Assembly (NCBI GenBank): GCA_963727035.1
Contig: CAVSEY010000009.1
Coordinates: forward strand, 18,576 to 82,575
Direction of reading: 5' to 3'
Origin: Rhodoblastus sp963727035
GTDB taxonomy: Bacteria > Pseudomonadota > Alphaproteobacteria > Rhizobiales > Beijerinckiaceae
DNA length: 64,000 nt
Part shown: positions 36,901 through 45,105 of the stretch, piece after piece
Numbering within the stretch: the stretch's first letter is position 1
Layout of the letters: the number at the start of each line of letters is the position of its first letter
The notes under the pieces: model-generated
Databases searched by the model: none
Told to the model about the DNA's origin: nothing
Seen by the model: the letters and a program-made list of their open reading frames with translations, nothing else
Position numbers and translations under genes: made by a program

Positions 36901-39519
36901 GGTAGCGGCGACGTCGCAATCAAAGGCGCCGGCGGCAGCATCACCAGCGACGGAACGGCGGCGACGTTCACCAATGCGAGCACGATCGAAGTCCTGGCCT
37001 CCGGCCAGATCGGCGACGCCCATCTGACATTCGTCAATGCCGGTTCGGTCATCATCGCGTCGGGCGACACGCTGACGCTGACAGGTTCATCGACCCTGAC
37101 CGGGTCCATCTCAGGCGCGGGCGGCCTGACGCTCGGGGGGGCCGTCGCGATCAACGGCGGGGCCAATCTGACCGAGGCCAAGCTCACGCTTGCCGGCGTA
37201 GGAACGGCGGTCACGCTCAACGAGAATTTGAGCTATGGGGGGGCCTTCTGGCAGGGCGGCAACCCGACGCTTTCGATATCGTCGGGCGACACGCTGACGC
37301 TGACAGGTTCATCGACCCTGACCGGGTCCATCTCAGGCGCGGGCGGCCTGACGCTCGGGGGGGCCGTCGCGATCAACGGCGGGGCCAAGCTGACTGAGGC
37401 CAAGCTCACGCTTGCCGGCGTAGGAACGGCGGTCACGCTCAACGAGAATTTGAGCTATGGGGGGACCTTCTTGCAGGGCGCCAACCCGACGCTTTCGATA
37501 TCGTCGGGCGACACGCTGACGCTGACAGGTTCATCGACCCTGACCGGGTCCATCTCAGGCGCGGGCGGCCTGACGCTGAGCGGCGGCTCAACCACGATCG
37601 CCGCCGGCGCCGCGCTGACGCAGGCCCAGTGGACGCTGACGGGAGCGGGAACCGCGGTCTCGGTCAAAGGGAGCCTGTCCTATGCGGGAAGTTTCTCCGA
37701 CGCTTCGGGCGCGACGCTCTCGATTTTGAGCGGCGCGAAATTGAGCCTTTCGGGCACGGCGACGCTGAGCGCCAAGGTCACCGGGGCAGGAAGCCTGGCG
37801 ATCACCGGAGGAACGACGAGTATTGTTCCGTCTGCAGCGGTTTCGGTGACGAATCTGTCGGTCACGGGCGCGGCGACGACCCTCGCCATCGGCGAGGCAT
37901 TCACTTTTGCGCATGTGTTCTCGGCCAACGGCGGCGCGACGGTGAATTTGTCGGGCGGGAATTTCGTCCTCACCGGAGCGAACAGCTTCAGCAGCGCCAC
38001 AGTGACAGGCGCGCACACGCTTTTCGACATGGCCGCGTCATCTGCTTCCGGCCTGAAGATCGGCGGAACCACGACCTTTGAAAACACCAGCACGCTGACG
38101 CAGAGCGGCGGTACGGTGACGGTCGGCGATTCCGCCGGCAACGTCGCGACCCTGTTCAACGCCAAGACGGGAATTTACGACATCACCGACAACAGCGGGA
38201 TCGCCCGGGGAACGTCGACCGCCTCGCTGTTCGCCAATAACGGCCTGTTCGAGAAGACCGGCGGGACGGGAACGAGCGCGGTGCTGCCGAGGTTCACCAG
38301 CGCCGGAACCGTGACGGCGGCGACGGGAACGATCGCCTTTTCCGGGGCGACCAACAATTTCTCGGGGACGATCGGCGGCTCCGGCGCGGTCAGCTTCACC
38401 GGCGGCGTGTCGACGATCAATGCCGGGACGACGGTCAGCGTCGCTTCGCTGACGGCGACCGGGGCGTCAACGACGCTGTATATCGCCGGCAACCTGTCCT
38501 ATGCGGGAAGCTTCTCCGACGCTTCGGGCGCGACGCTCTCGATTTTGAGCGGCGCGAAATTGAGCCTTTCGGGGACGGCGACGCTGAGCGCCAAGGTCAC
38601 CGGGGCCGGAAGCCTGGCGATCACCGGAGGAACGACGAGCATTGTTCCCTCCGCAACGGTTTCGGTGACGAATTTGTCGGTCACGGGCGCGGCGACGACC
38701 CTCGCCATCGGCGAGGCCTTCACTTTTGCGCATGTGTTCTCGGCCAACGGCGGCGCGACGGTGAATCTGTCGGGCGGGAATTTCGTCCTCACCGGAGCGA
38801 ACAGCTTCAGCAGCGCCACAGTGACAGGCGCGCACACGCTTTTCGACATGGCCGCGTCATCTGCTTCCGGCCTGAAGATCGGCGGAACCACGACCTTTGA
38901 AAACACCAGCACGCTGACGCAGAGCGGCGGTACGGTGACGGTCGGCGATTCCGCCGGCAACGTCGCGACCCTGTTCAACGCCGCGACGGGAATCTATGAC
39001 ATCACCGACAACAGCGGGATCGCCCGGGGAACGTCGACCGCCTCGCTGTTCGCCAATAACGGCCTGTTCGAGAAGACCGGCGGGACGGGAACGAGCGTGA
39101 TCGCGCCGCGTTTTTATAACGGGCATGCCGTGTCGGTCAGTTCCGGAACGCTGGACTTTACGGGGGCGGTCACGGGAACCGGAACGGATACGATCTCGGG
39201 GGGCGCGACGCTGGAGTTCAACGCGACAGTGGGAGCGGGCCAGACCATCGCCTTCTCGGGCTCGAACAATGTGCTCGACCTGACCGCTCCGACCGGGTTT
39301 GGCGGCTCGGTCAGCGGCTTCATCAAGACCGACATGATCGACTTCGCGGGCGCCTGGTCATTATTGAGCGTGACCGAGAACGCCGCGCAGACCCAGGCGA
39401 CGCTGACGCTGTCGAGCGGCTCCCTGACCGATCATCTCCTCCTTAATGGCGTCTATGCCAAGAGCGACTTCACCCTCACCGCGGGAGCGGGAAACACAAC
39501 CATCATTGCGCACGTGTGA
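33943..39519 (+). CDS. large secreted metalloprotease-like protein with beta-repeat passenger
   Basis: 1858 residues with no N-terminal signal peptide. Residues 130-395 form a zinc-protease-like domain: NGVTHELSEGGMGRIG holds H274 and E275 of an HExxxG-type site, followed by MDLFRYSAPGVTDY and LGVLQALGW, the layout of the NF038122-type metalloproteases. From about 400 on it is Ser/Gly/Thr-rich strand repeats, ending DFTLTAGAGNTTIIAHV, a C-terminus like type I secretion substrates. Export by a T1SS is therefore more likely than an autotransporter route, because no barrel is seen. The repeats include long near-identical DNA blocks. No transporter genes are in the window. Confidence 0.8.
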   Translation: MFKLFNPQQSDSNGQDGDNPSLTGQFNQAGDQSSFNSFDQIGVDPLYSVPMAYGVAAGALAPFGWGFGPASSPGLASAASASRSVSAASVSPPSIGLTLTSAGSGASAAGSGGAASNAASKSSFSGSSQIVSNGSSAIVFDNTYTANCTQSYMNCIVAAESQIESLFTTFNAKQDTIVVTFDEQNSGNNGVALGNSSFGHLYSYGTLASALQTAAPNDVLPSDPSGGSSSWYVPNSYERMLGLNTTTGSPDLSVTLNSYYNWSFGQDVINGVTHELSEGGMGRIGGLGGAASPFDNTGYWGTMDLFRYSAPGVTDYNNGRDGTTTYFSPTGSTLSNQALPAKGAPTLSYNNQYNSNGTVNNTGDTADWTQQSVFGSTGTGETLTLTQTELGVLQALGWTLTLTQDVVATSGTWETPADWSAGSMPIEAQDAYINGADVTLNSNVIVNSIATSSGAILSIGDAAATTLTAVRGTDLNTADSSSVASGNLGEIIVYTGSALQVGYFSDTFDNGGTLFLGKGAGGSGVGDLNIAGTITLNGGGTVTLGQSGTGGDILNASDGNGGVVNGSLVNVDNTIQTQSGSTGLINLGLGFDNQAGGKVVSASFLQIIAPTLTNEGAMTADAGATLNLNADGGASGSFANSGTMTADAGGTLGLGSDGVTETLTNTGSILVGQGAVSGSADLAIGGNLTVAGSGAIWFKGAGASITSDGSPATFTNASTIDGIASGQIGDGNLTFDNSGTAGASGSGVTLTINTGGNTVLNASGGVLQAENSATLAIVSNVTNQGVIDVGATNSSSTGTVDLGQDGGTGSMTNTGAIAIYAGSDLAISGAYTITGSGTLYYKGAGADITSDGKAAATFTNASTIEALASGQIGDQGILASNDLTFDNSGTAGASGSGVALTINTGGNTILNTGTLVAANGATLAIISNANNQGTISAGTSSSSSNGASTGTVDLGLDGGAGSMNNTGFVDIWGGSDLAIGGNYTIAGSGDVAIKGAGGSITSDGTAATFTNASTIEVLASGQIGDAHLTFVNAGSVIIASGDTLTLTGSSTLTGSISGAGGLTLGGAVAINGGANLTEAKLTLAGVGTAVTLNENLSYGGAFWQGGNPTLSISSGDTLTLTGSSTLTGSISGAGGLTLGGAVAINGGAKLTEAKLTLAGVGTAVTLNENLSYGGTFLQGANPTLSISSGDTLTLTGSSTLTGSISGAGGLTLSGGSTTIAAGAALTQAQWTLTGAGTAVSVKGSLSYAGSFSDASGATLSILSGAKLSLSGTATLSAKVTGAGSLAITGGTTSIVPSAAVSVTNLSVTGAATTLAIGEAFTFAHVFSANGGATVNLSGGNFVLTGANSFSSATVTGAHTLFDMAASSASGLKIGGTTTFENTSTLTQSGGTVTVGDSAGNVATLFNAKTGIYDITDNSGIARGTSTASLFANNGLFEKTGGTGTSAVLPRFTSAGTVTAATGTIAFSGATNNFSGTIGGSGAVSFTGGVSTINAGTTVSVASLTATGASTTLYIAGNLSYAGSFSDASGATLSILSGAKLSLSGTATLSAKVTGAGSLAITGGTTSIVPSATVSVTNLSVTGAATTLAIGEAFTFAHVFSANGGATVNLSGGNFVLTGANSFSSATVTGAHTLFDMAASSASGLKIGGTTTFENTSTLTQSGGTVTVGDSAGNVATLFNAATGIYDITDNSGIARGTSTASLFANNGLFEKTGGTGTSVIAPRFYNGHAVSVSSGTLDFTGAVTGTGTDTISGGATLEFNATVGAGQTIAFSGSNNVLDLTAPTGFGGSVSGFIKTDMIDFAGAWSLLSVTENAAQTQATLTLSSGSLTDHLLLNGVYAKSDFTLTAGAGNTTIIAHV
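37061..37580 (+). repeat. 222-base near-identical tandem repeats within the large secreted gene
   Basis: Units begin at 37061, 37283 and 37505; the third is partial. Each full unit codes 74 residues (GDTLTLTGSSTLTGSISGAG onwards) with only a few base changes, a sign of recent duplication or gene conversion. Confidence 0.9.
37678..39097 (+). repeat. pair of about 600-base near-identical direct repeats, 819 bases apart
   Basis: 37678-38278 and 38497-39097 are almost identical and keep the frame (offset 273 codons). Each codes SYAGSFSDASGATLSI through to the GLFEKTGGTGTS segment. Recombination between them would delete 273 residues in frame. Confidence 0.9.
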
Positions 39520-39541
39520 CCAAACGGGGCTCTTGAACGTC

Positions 39542-39572
39542 GCGACCGGCGGCTCTCCTGGCCGCCGGTCGC
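39542..39572 (+). terminator. hairpin after the large secreted gene
   Basis: Perfect 12-base stem (arms 39542-39553 and 39561-39572) 23 bases after the stop. No T-run follows. The remaining bases to 39845 hold no gene I can support. Confidence 0.55.
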
Positions 39573-39845
39573 AACTATCGCCGTCGCGCTCACGAAATGC
39601 CCGCAGGAACAGGTTACGCAAGACAGAAGCGAAGCCAGCTTTCGATCTCCCGCTTCGGCCCGCGTCGGGTTCCCACCCTGTTCTGCGCGATCTGGGCGCG
39701 CCGCATCGACGCGACGGGCCGATCCATCAGGCCTACATAGGCGAGGCATTGAGGAAATCCTGCTGTCGATCCTGGCTGTGTGAAATCGCGAGTCAGACGA
39801 GTGCGAGTCTGGTAGAATCTCCCTGCTTCTGGGCGGGAGAATTTC

Positions 39846-40079
39846 ATGGGCCGGTTCGTGGAAGGCGCCGACCGTTCGCCGCTGAACTTTTTGCCGGAAT
39901 GCCTTGAGGACTGGGTGGACGAGAACAACGCGGTCTATGTGATCGAGGTGTTTGTCGAAGCGCTGGACCTGTCCGACCTGGGCTTTTCGAGCGCCATGGC
40001 GAAAGCTACTATCCGAATTTCCGGCCAGCACTGTACCCCCCAAAATCCGACAGTTCATGCGGGTCCGCAGCGGACTTGA
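39846..40079 (+). pseudogene. N-terminal remnant of an IS1182 family transposase
   Basis: The frame starts MGRFVEGADRSPLNFLPECL and goes on EDWVDENNAVYVIEVFVEALDLSDLGF, the conserved N-terminus of IS1182-type transposases. After about residue 50 (near 40005) the match ends and the frame closes at 40079. The DDE core is absent, so only a stump remains next to purU. Confidence 0.8.
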
Positions 40080-40184
40080 GCCGGGTTTGCTCAGGCCTTC
40101 CCGCGGCCGTGTCGAGCGGCTCGACGGCGCCGAAGCGCAAGGGCGCCCGCGCAACGCTCTCTTGCGCGAATGGGCTTGCCGGGC

Positions 40185-41132
40185 CTATTCCGTAAACACG
40201 ATCGTCTTGCGGCCGTTGATCAGCACGCGGCTTTCGATGTGGTAGCGCACGGCGCGGGCGAGCACGCGGCGTTCGATGTCGCGCCCCTTGCGGATCAGGT
40301 CGTCGGGCGTGTGGTGGTGCGAGATGCGCTCCACGTCCTGTTCGATGATCGGCCCCTCGTCGAGGTCGGAAGTCACGTAATGGGCGGTGGCGCCGATGAC
40401 CTTCACCCCGCGCGCATGGGCCTGATGATAAGGCTTTGAGCCCTTGAAGCCCGGCAAAAAGGAATGGTGGATATTGATGCAGCGGCCCATGAGCTTGGCG
40501 GCGAGGCCGTCGGACAGAATCTGCATATAGCGGGCGAGCACCACCAGTTCGGCGCCGGTTTTCTGGACCAGCGCCCAGATCTGCGCCTCCTGCTCCATCT
40601 TGGTCTCGCGGGTGACCGGGAGATAGTGGAACGGGATTTTTCCGAAATCGAGATGGGGATAGGCCTCGCGCGGATAATTGGCGATGATGCCGACAATATC
40701 GATCGGCAGTTCGGCGATCCGCCAGCGATAGAGCAGGTCGGCCAGGCAATGGTCGAATTTGGAGACCAGGATCATCACCTTGGGCCGGCGCCAGGCCGCG
40801 CAAAGAGTCCAGTCCATGCCGAATTCCTCGGCGAGCTTCACGAAACTGGCGCGCCAGGCCTCGACATCGGCGTCCGCGCGCACCGGATTGAATTCGATGC
40901 GCATGAAAAAGCGGTTGGTGTCCAATTCGTCGAACTGGCGCGAATCGCCGATGTTGAAACCGGCCTCGAAAATATGGCCGGCGACCCGCGCGACAATGCC
41001 GGGGCGATTAGGGCAGCTCAACAGCAGCCGATAGATTTGCGCTTCGGACGAGGGTGGCGGCGGGGTCGAGGCGCACATTCCCGGCTTGGCTTTTGCGGAT
41101 CTGGATTTTTGGGAGCGGGAGAGGGCAGCCAT
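40185..41132 (-). CDS. purU: formyltetrahydrofolate deformylase
   Basis: Hydrolyses 10-formyl-THF to THF and formate, supplying formate and balancing one-carbon pools. 315 residues: a 30-residue basic extension, an ACT domain (IYRLLLSCPNRPGIVARVAGHIFE), and a formyltransferase-fold domain with the catalytic Asn/His in GRCINIHHSFLPGFKG and Asp in TSDLDEGPIIEQDV. The first 30 residues are unusual for the family, so translation may start at a later codon. A methylotrophic or one-carbon lifestyle would fit but is not shown. Confidence 0.94.
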   Translation of the reverse strand: MAALSRSQKSRSAKAKPGMCASTPPPPSSEAQIYRLLLSCPNRPGIVARVAGHIFEAGFNIGDSRQFDELDTNRFFMRIEFNPVRADADVEAWRASFVKLAEEFGMDWTLCAAWRRPKVMILVSKFDHCLADLLYRWRIAELPIDIVGIIANYPREAYPHLDFGKIPFHYLPVTRETKMEQEAQIWALVQKTGAELVVLARYMQILSDGLAAKLMGRCINIHHSFLPGFKGSKPYHQAHARGVKVIGATAHYVTSDLDEGPIIEQDVERISHHHTPDDLIRKGRDIERRVLARAVRYHIESRVLINGRKTIVFTE

Positions 41133-41228
41133 AAAATGCTTCCACAGCGGTGCGCCCGAAACCGAATACCGGCGGCTCTTCCGCTGTCTAGCCGTTCAAT
41201 CGCCCAATGTCGATCCGGCGCCAGAAAA

Positions 41229-41567
41229 TCAGGCGCGCGACCCGCGGACCCTGGCCAGGGCATAAGCCGGGAGCAGGATCGGCGCCCGGGCGCCGCCGCC
41301 GCCTTCCCACGATTCTTCGTCGGTCGGCAGCAGCATGATCGCGGTCGCGGCGACCACGCCGCCGAAGGTGAAGCCGAAGCCGCCGTACAGCAGGGCGAGG
41401 CCTTGCAGCATCAGTTGCGACGACATCATCAGATCGCGAAGGCCGGCGAGGTTCGACAGCAGAATGGCGGAAGCGCAAGCAAAGCCCACCGCCCAGCCGA
41501 GCGCCCAGTTGGCGACCATCAGACGGACCAGCCGATTCGGTTTGGCGCAATTGCGATTCTGGGTCAT
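41229..41567 (-). CDS. small membrane protein, conserved hypothetical
   Basis: 112 residues with two or three hydrophobic stretches (about 22-42, 55-70 and 68-82, the last Gly-rich FTFGGVVAATAIMLL). It starts MTQNRNCAKPNRLVRLMVANWALGWAVG; this N-terminus I associate with small Rhizobiales inner-membrane proteins of unknown role. It lies between purU and the yhaN-like gene on the same strand. Confidence 0.6.
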   Translation of the reverse strand: MTQNRNCAKPNRLVRLMVANWALGWAVGFACASAILLSNLAGLRDLMMSSQLMLQGLALLYGGFGFTFGGVVAATAIMLLPTDEESWEGGGGARAPILLPAYALARVRGSRA

Positions 41568-41634
41568 GGCGCAGTTCCCATATTCTCTCTGCCTGGCACT
41601 CTAGCGCAAAACCGGATTCGCGCCAGCGGATAAT

Positions 41635-44600
41635 TCATGCACTTGCCGGTTCAAGGCGCAACACCTGCGCGCCGCCGCGCAACGCGGTTTCAGCTATGCT
41701 CAATATATGCGCATGGTGGGTGAAGAGAATGGGTTGAATTGTCGCGCTCGCCGAAGCCAAGGCATGGAAACCCGCCGCGACGCGGCGATCGTCGAAACTG
41801 GCGAAAAGATCGTCGCCGATGAAGGGTGGCGCTTCCGCGCGCGCTGCATAATCCTCAAGAAAGGCAAGACGCAAGGCGAGATAAAGCTGGTCGCGCGCGC
41901 CTTCGCTCAAAAAACGGAGTTCGAGATCCTCCCCGCCGGCGCGGCGCGCGCTTAAACGCAGTTCGCCGTCCTCGCCGAAAGTCTGGTCGAGACCGGCGTA
42001 GCGGCCCTCGGTCAGCGATGAAAACAGGGCGCCGGCGCGCGCGAGCAGCGGGTCCTTGCGCTCGGCGCGATGGCGGGCGAGACCCGCGTCGACCACCAGC
42101 GCGGCGAGCTTCAGGGCCGCCCAGCGCCGCGCCTGTTCGTGGATTTCGGCGCGCGCGCTCTCGCGGGCGAAGATCGCCGCCTCGGCGCCGGCGCTTTCCT
42201 GCAATTGCTCCCACTCGGCTTTTTTTGCGCTCTGTTCCGCGTAGATCTTGCGGGCGAGGTCGGTGCGCTCCTCGCTTTGGCGCGCGATCTCGGCGAGGCG
42301 GATTTCCACCGCATCCGCCGCAAAGCCTTCCATTTCGCTCGCCAGCGACGCTTCGTCCATCCCGTCCGAGACCAGGGCCAGATTGTCGCGCTGCGCCCTG
42401 ATCTCGCGCTCCGTCGCCTCCCGCGCGGCAAGACGCGCCGCCAGAACATCCGGCTCGCCGGTCGCGCCGAATTCCGCGCCAAGATCCTTGACCTGCCGTT
42501 CGGCTTGCGCCAGGGCCTCGTCGACCTGGCCCATGGTTTCCTCGGCTTCGAACAGGGCGCGTTCGGCGCGCCCGCGCAGGGCGGCGGTTTCTCTGGCGCG
42601 CGCCAGCCGGTCGCGCAGTCGTGCGACCGCCGCCTGCGCCGGCCGCGCGGGAATGTCGCGGCCGCACAAGGCCAGCAGCGCGTCGAGCCTTTGTTCGAAA
42701 GATGAAAGATCGTCGCGGATCGCCGCGACCCGCCGGGCTTTTTCTTCCTCGTCGTCCAGTTCGGCGGGCAAGGCGCGGAAAAGCGCGATCCGCTGACGCG
42801 CCTCCTCGAATGTCGCATCGTCGTCGAGCCGCAGCCGGACGAGCGCCTCGCGCCAGTCATTGCGCCACAAGACGTCTTCCTCCGCCAGCCGCGCCAGCTG
42901 GCTTTTCAGCCGGGCGATGCGCTCGGGCGCGTCGGCGAGCCGGGCGCGCGCCTCCCGCGCCGCGCCTTGCGCCTTGGCGATCTCGTCGATCCGCGCCGCG
43001 ATCCGGCGCGTGAGCGCGCCGGGCCGTAGCGGCAGGGGAGGCAGGCCGCATTCGCCGGCCAGAGCCTCCAGGCCGGGCCGCGCTTCTTCGAGCGCAAGCC
43101 GCAATTCCTCGGCGCGGGCTTTTTCGCGCGCCAGTTCCTCGCGCGCGGCGAGCAGATGGTCGGCCTTGGCGCGCCATGCCAGCATGTCGCGCGGCGCGGC
43201 AGGCGTGACGCCGCAGGCTTGCCAGGCCCGCGCCCAATCGTCCCGCAGCCGCGCGCCTTCTTGTTGCAATTGCGCCAGCGTCGCCTCGCCGCCGTCCTTT
43301 TCGCTCTGGTGAAGCCCGATTTTCTCGCGCTCGGCTTCCGCCGCCGCGACGTGGGCGGCGCCGGCGATCAAAGCGTCGGCGTTGCGGTCGGCCTCGGCGG
43401 AAAACGCTTCGAAAACCTGCGCGCGGTCTTGCATCCGGGCCGGATCGGGCGGGGCTGCGCCGAACAGGCCGCGCAGATCGCGCCAGGCGTCGTCGCGCCG
43501 GGCGCGGGCGGCGCGCAGGTCGGCCAGGCTTGCGATCGGCCCTTGCAGCTCCAGCTTGCGCAACCGGCCTTGCGCCAGGGCAAGTTTTTCCGCCGCCTGC
43601 TGCGCCTTGTCGCGCAAAACCGTCTCGCGGGCGAAAAAATCGTCGAAGGCGCGCGCCGCCTGCTCGATCGCGCTCGCCTCGGGGCTGGGGCTGCGGGCGA
43701 AAAGGTCGAGGTCGGGAAGCGGCGGCGACAGCCGCCCCAGCGTCTCGGCGAGCAGCCGCGCGTTTTCGTCGCGCAGGCGCAAGGCGTCCCGAAGCGCGTC
43801 GTCGAGCCGCTCAATCTCGCCGAAAGCGCGCAATTTTTCGCGCAGCGCTTCCGCCTCGGGCAGAGCCTCGCCCGTTTGGGCGCCAAGCGCGGCCAGCCGG
43901 CTTTCTTCTTCGGCGAGGTCGCGCTCCGGCTGCTGTCGCTTGACCGCCAGGTCGCGGCCCCGCGCGGAAATTTTCTCGGCGCGCAGAAGCGTCGCGGAAT
44001 CGGGCGCGGCGGCGCGCAATTCGTCGAGCGTCGCCAATCCGCAGACCTGCGCGCGCAGATCGAGTTTTTGGCGGGCCTCCTGCAAGGATTGTTCGCGTTT
44101 GGGCAGGTCGGCGGAGGATTTTTCAAACGCGCCGCTGGCGCGGATCAGCGCCTCGATATTTTCGCCTTGCGCGAGAAGATCAGCGTCCGGCTGGGCCGCC
44201 TCCCGTTCGGCGCGCGCCGCCTCGCGAGTCTTGCGCGCCTGGGCCACCTGCTCGCGGGCGCGGTCGCGGGCGGCGATTTTTTGCGAAAAATGCGCGGCGG
44301 CCTCCGCGGAAACGCCGGCGAGATCAGCAAAAACTGCCGCGTCCGCCCGCAGGGCGGCGAGGCGGCGCAGAATCGGCGCGGCCTTGCGCAGCCGCTCCCG
44401 CCGCAGTCTTTCGGCCTGGGCCTCCCTTTCCGCGGCTTCGATGTCCGCGATCCGCGCGCTTGAGGATTCGATCGCCTCGTTGACCGCCTTCAGCTGGCTT
44501 TCCGAGACCTGCGCCGTCTTTTCCCGCGCCCGCGCCGCGTCATAGCGGTCGAGCGCCTGGTAGAAGGCGCGATGGCCGGCGCGGCGGTCGCTAAAGATTT

Positions 44601-45105
44601 TATCTGCTTCGTCCTCGAATCCTTTGCGCAGGTCGAGGAGACCGCGCAGGCCAGAGGCGGCGGCGAACAGGCTGGCGCCGATTTCGCCGTCGGCGCGCAG
44701 CATTTCGTCGCCGCCTTCGCGCAGGCTTTTGGCGTCGAGTCCGAAGGCGCGGTGGAAAATCTCGCGCGTCGCCGCGCCGAGAAATGGCGCCAGCGCATCG
44801 TCGGGCAAAGGACTGCCGGTGGCGTCGAGAAGCGTGTTCCGGTCGCCGCGCCGGCGGAAAAATTGCAGCATCTGGCCATTGCGGCCGCGGATGGTCGCGC
44901 CGAGCCGCATGTCTTTCGGCCGCAGGAAGGAAATTCTTTCGCGCCGCGGCGCGCCGAAGAAAAGATCGCCCATCGCGGCGAGCGCCGAGGATTTGCCGGC
45001 TTCGTTGGCGCCATAGACGATATGGACTTTGGCGCTCGCGTCGAATTCGAGCCGCAGCCCGTTGAACGGGCCGTAAACATCAAGCGTGAGGTCGAGGAGC
45101 CTCAT
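41635..45105 (-). CDS. YhaN/SbcC-like AAA ATPase of a DNA repair nuclease
   Basis: 1156 residues. The P-loop is YGANEAGKSSA (G32-S39) and the end carries the ABC signature region FLSEGARDQLYLALRLAFLE with Walker B FIGDDLFASFDD. Between these lie about 900 residues of Glu/Ala/Arg-rich coiled coil, as in SbcC/Rad50. No clear zinc-hook CxxC was noticed, which points to YhaN-type rather than SbcC. It overlaps the partner nuclease gene by four bases (ATGA), so the two form one complex that opens and trims DNA ends or hairpins. Confidence 0.85.
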   Translation of the reverse strand: MRLLDLTLDVYGPFNGLRLEFDASAKVHIVYGANEAGKSSALAAMGDLFFGAPRRERISFLRPKDMRLGATIRGRNGQMLQFFRRRGDRNTLLDATGSPLPDDALAPFLGAATREIFHRAFGLDAKSLREGGDEMLRADGEIGASLFAAASGLRGLLDLRKGFEDEADKIFSDRRAGHRAFYQALDRYDAARAREKTAQVSESQLKAVNEAIESSSARIADIEAAEREAQAERLRRERLRKAAPILRRLAALRADAAVFADLAGVSAEAAAHFSQKIAARDRAREQVAQARKTREAARAEREAAQPDADLLAQGENIEALIRASGAFEKSSADLPKREQSLQEARQKLDLRAQVCGLATLDELRAAAPDSATLLRAEKISARGRDLAVKRQQPERDLAEEESRLAALGAQTGEALPEAEALREKLRAFGEIERLDDALRDALRLRDENARLLAETLGRLSPPLPDLDLFARSPSPEASAIEQAARAFDDFFARETVLRDKAQQAAEKLALAQGRLRKLELQGPIASLADLRAARARRDDAWRDLRGLFGAAPPDPARMQDRAQVFEAFSAEADRNADALIAGAAHVAAAEAEREKIGLHQSEKDGGEATLAQLQQEGARLRDDWARAWQACGVTPAAPRDMLAWRAKADHLLAAREELAREKARAEELRLALEEARPGLEALAGECGLPPLPLRPGALTRRIAARIDEIAKAQGAAREARARLADAPERIARLKSQLARLAEEDVLWRNDWREALVRLRLDDDATFEEARQRIALFRALPAELDDEEEKARRVAAIRDDLSSFEQRLDALLALCGRDIPARPAQAAVARLRDRLARARETAALRGRAERALFEAEETMGQVDEALAQAERQVKDLGAEFGATGEPDVLAARLAAREATEREIRAQRDNLALVSDGMDEASLASEMEGFAADAVEIRLAEIARQSEERTDLARKIYAEQSAKKAEWEQLQESAGAEAAIFARESARAEIHEQARRWAALKLAALVVDAGLARHRAERKDPLLARAGALFSSLTEGRYAGLDQTFGEDGELRLSARRAGGEDLELRFLSEGARDQLYLALRLAFLEDYAARAEAPPFIGDDLFASFDDRRVAAGFHALASASATIQPILFTHHAHILSIAETALRGGAQVLRLEPASA

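Noticed and set aside
36888..38978. Repeated minus-strand frames opposite the large secreted gene
   Set aside because: They repeat because the plus-strand gene repeats; no independent start sites.
37061..39097. Autotransporter interpretation of the large repeat protein
   Set aside because: No signal peptide and no C-terminal barrel; the tail fits type I secretion better.
39612..39928. Minus-strand frame of 104 codons after the large secreted gene
   Set aside because: Overlaps the IS1182 remnant on the other strand and shows no clear family; likely IS debris.
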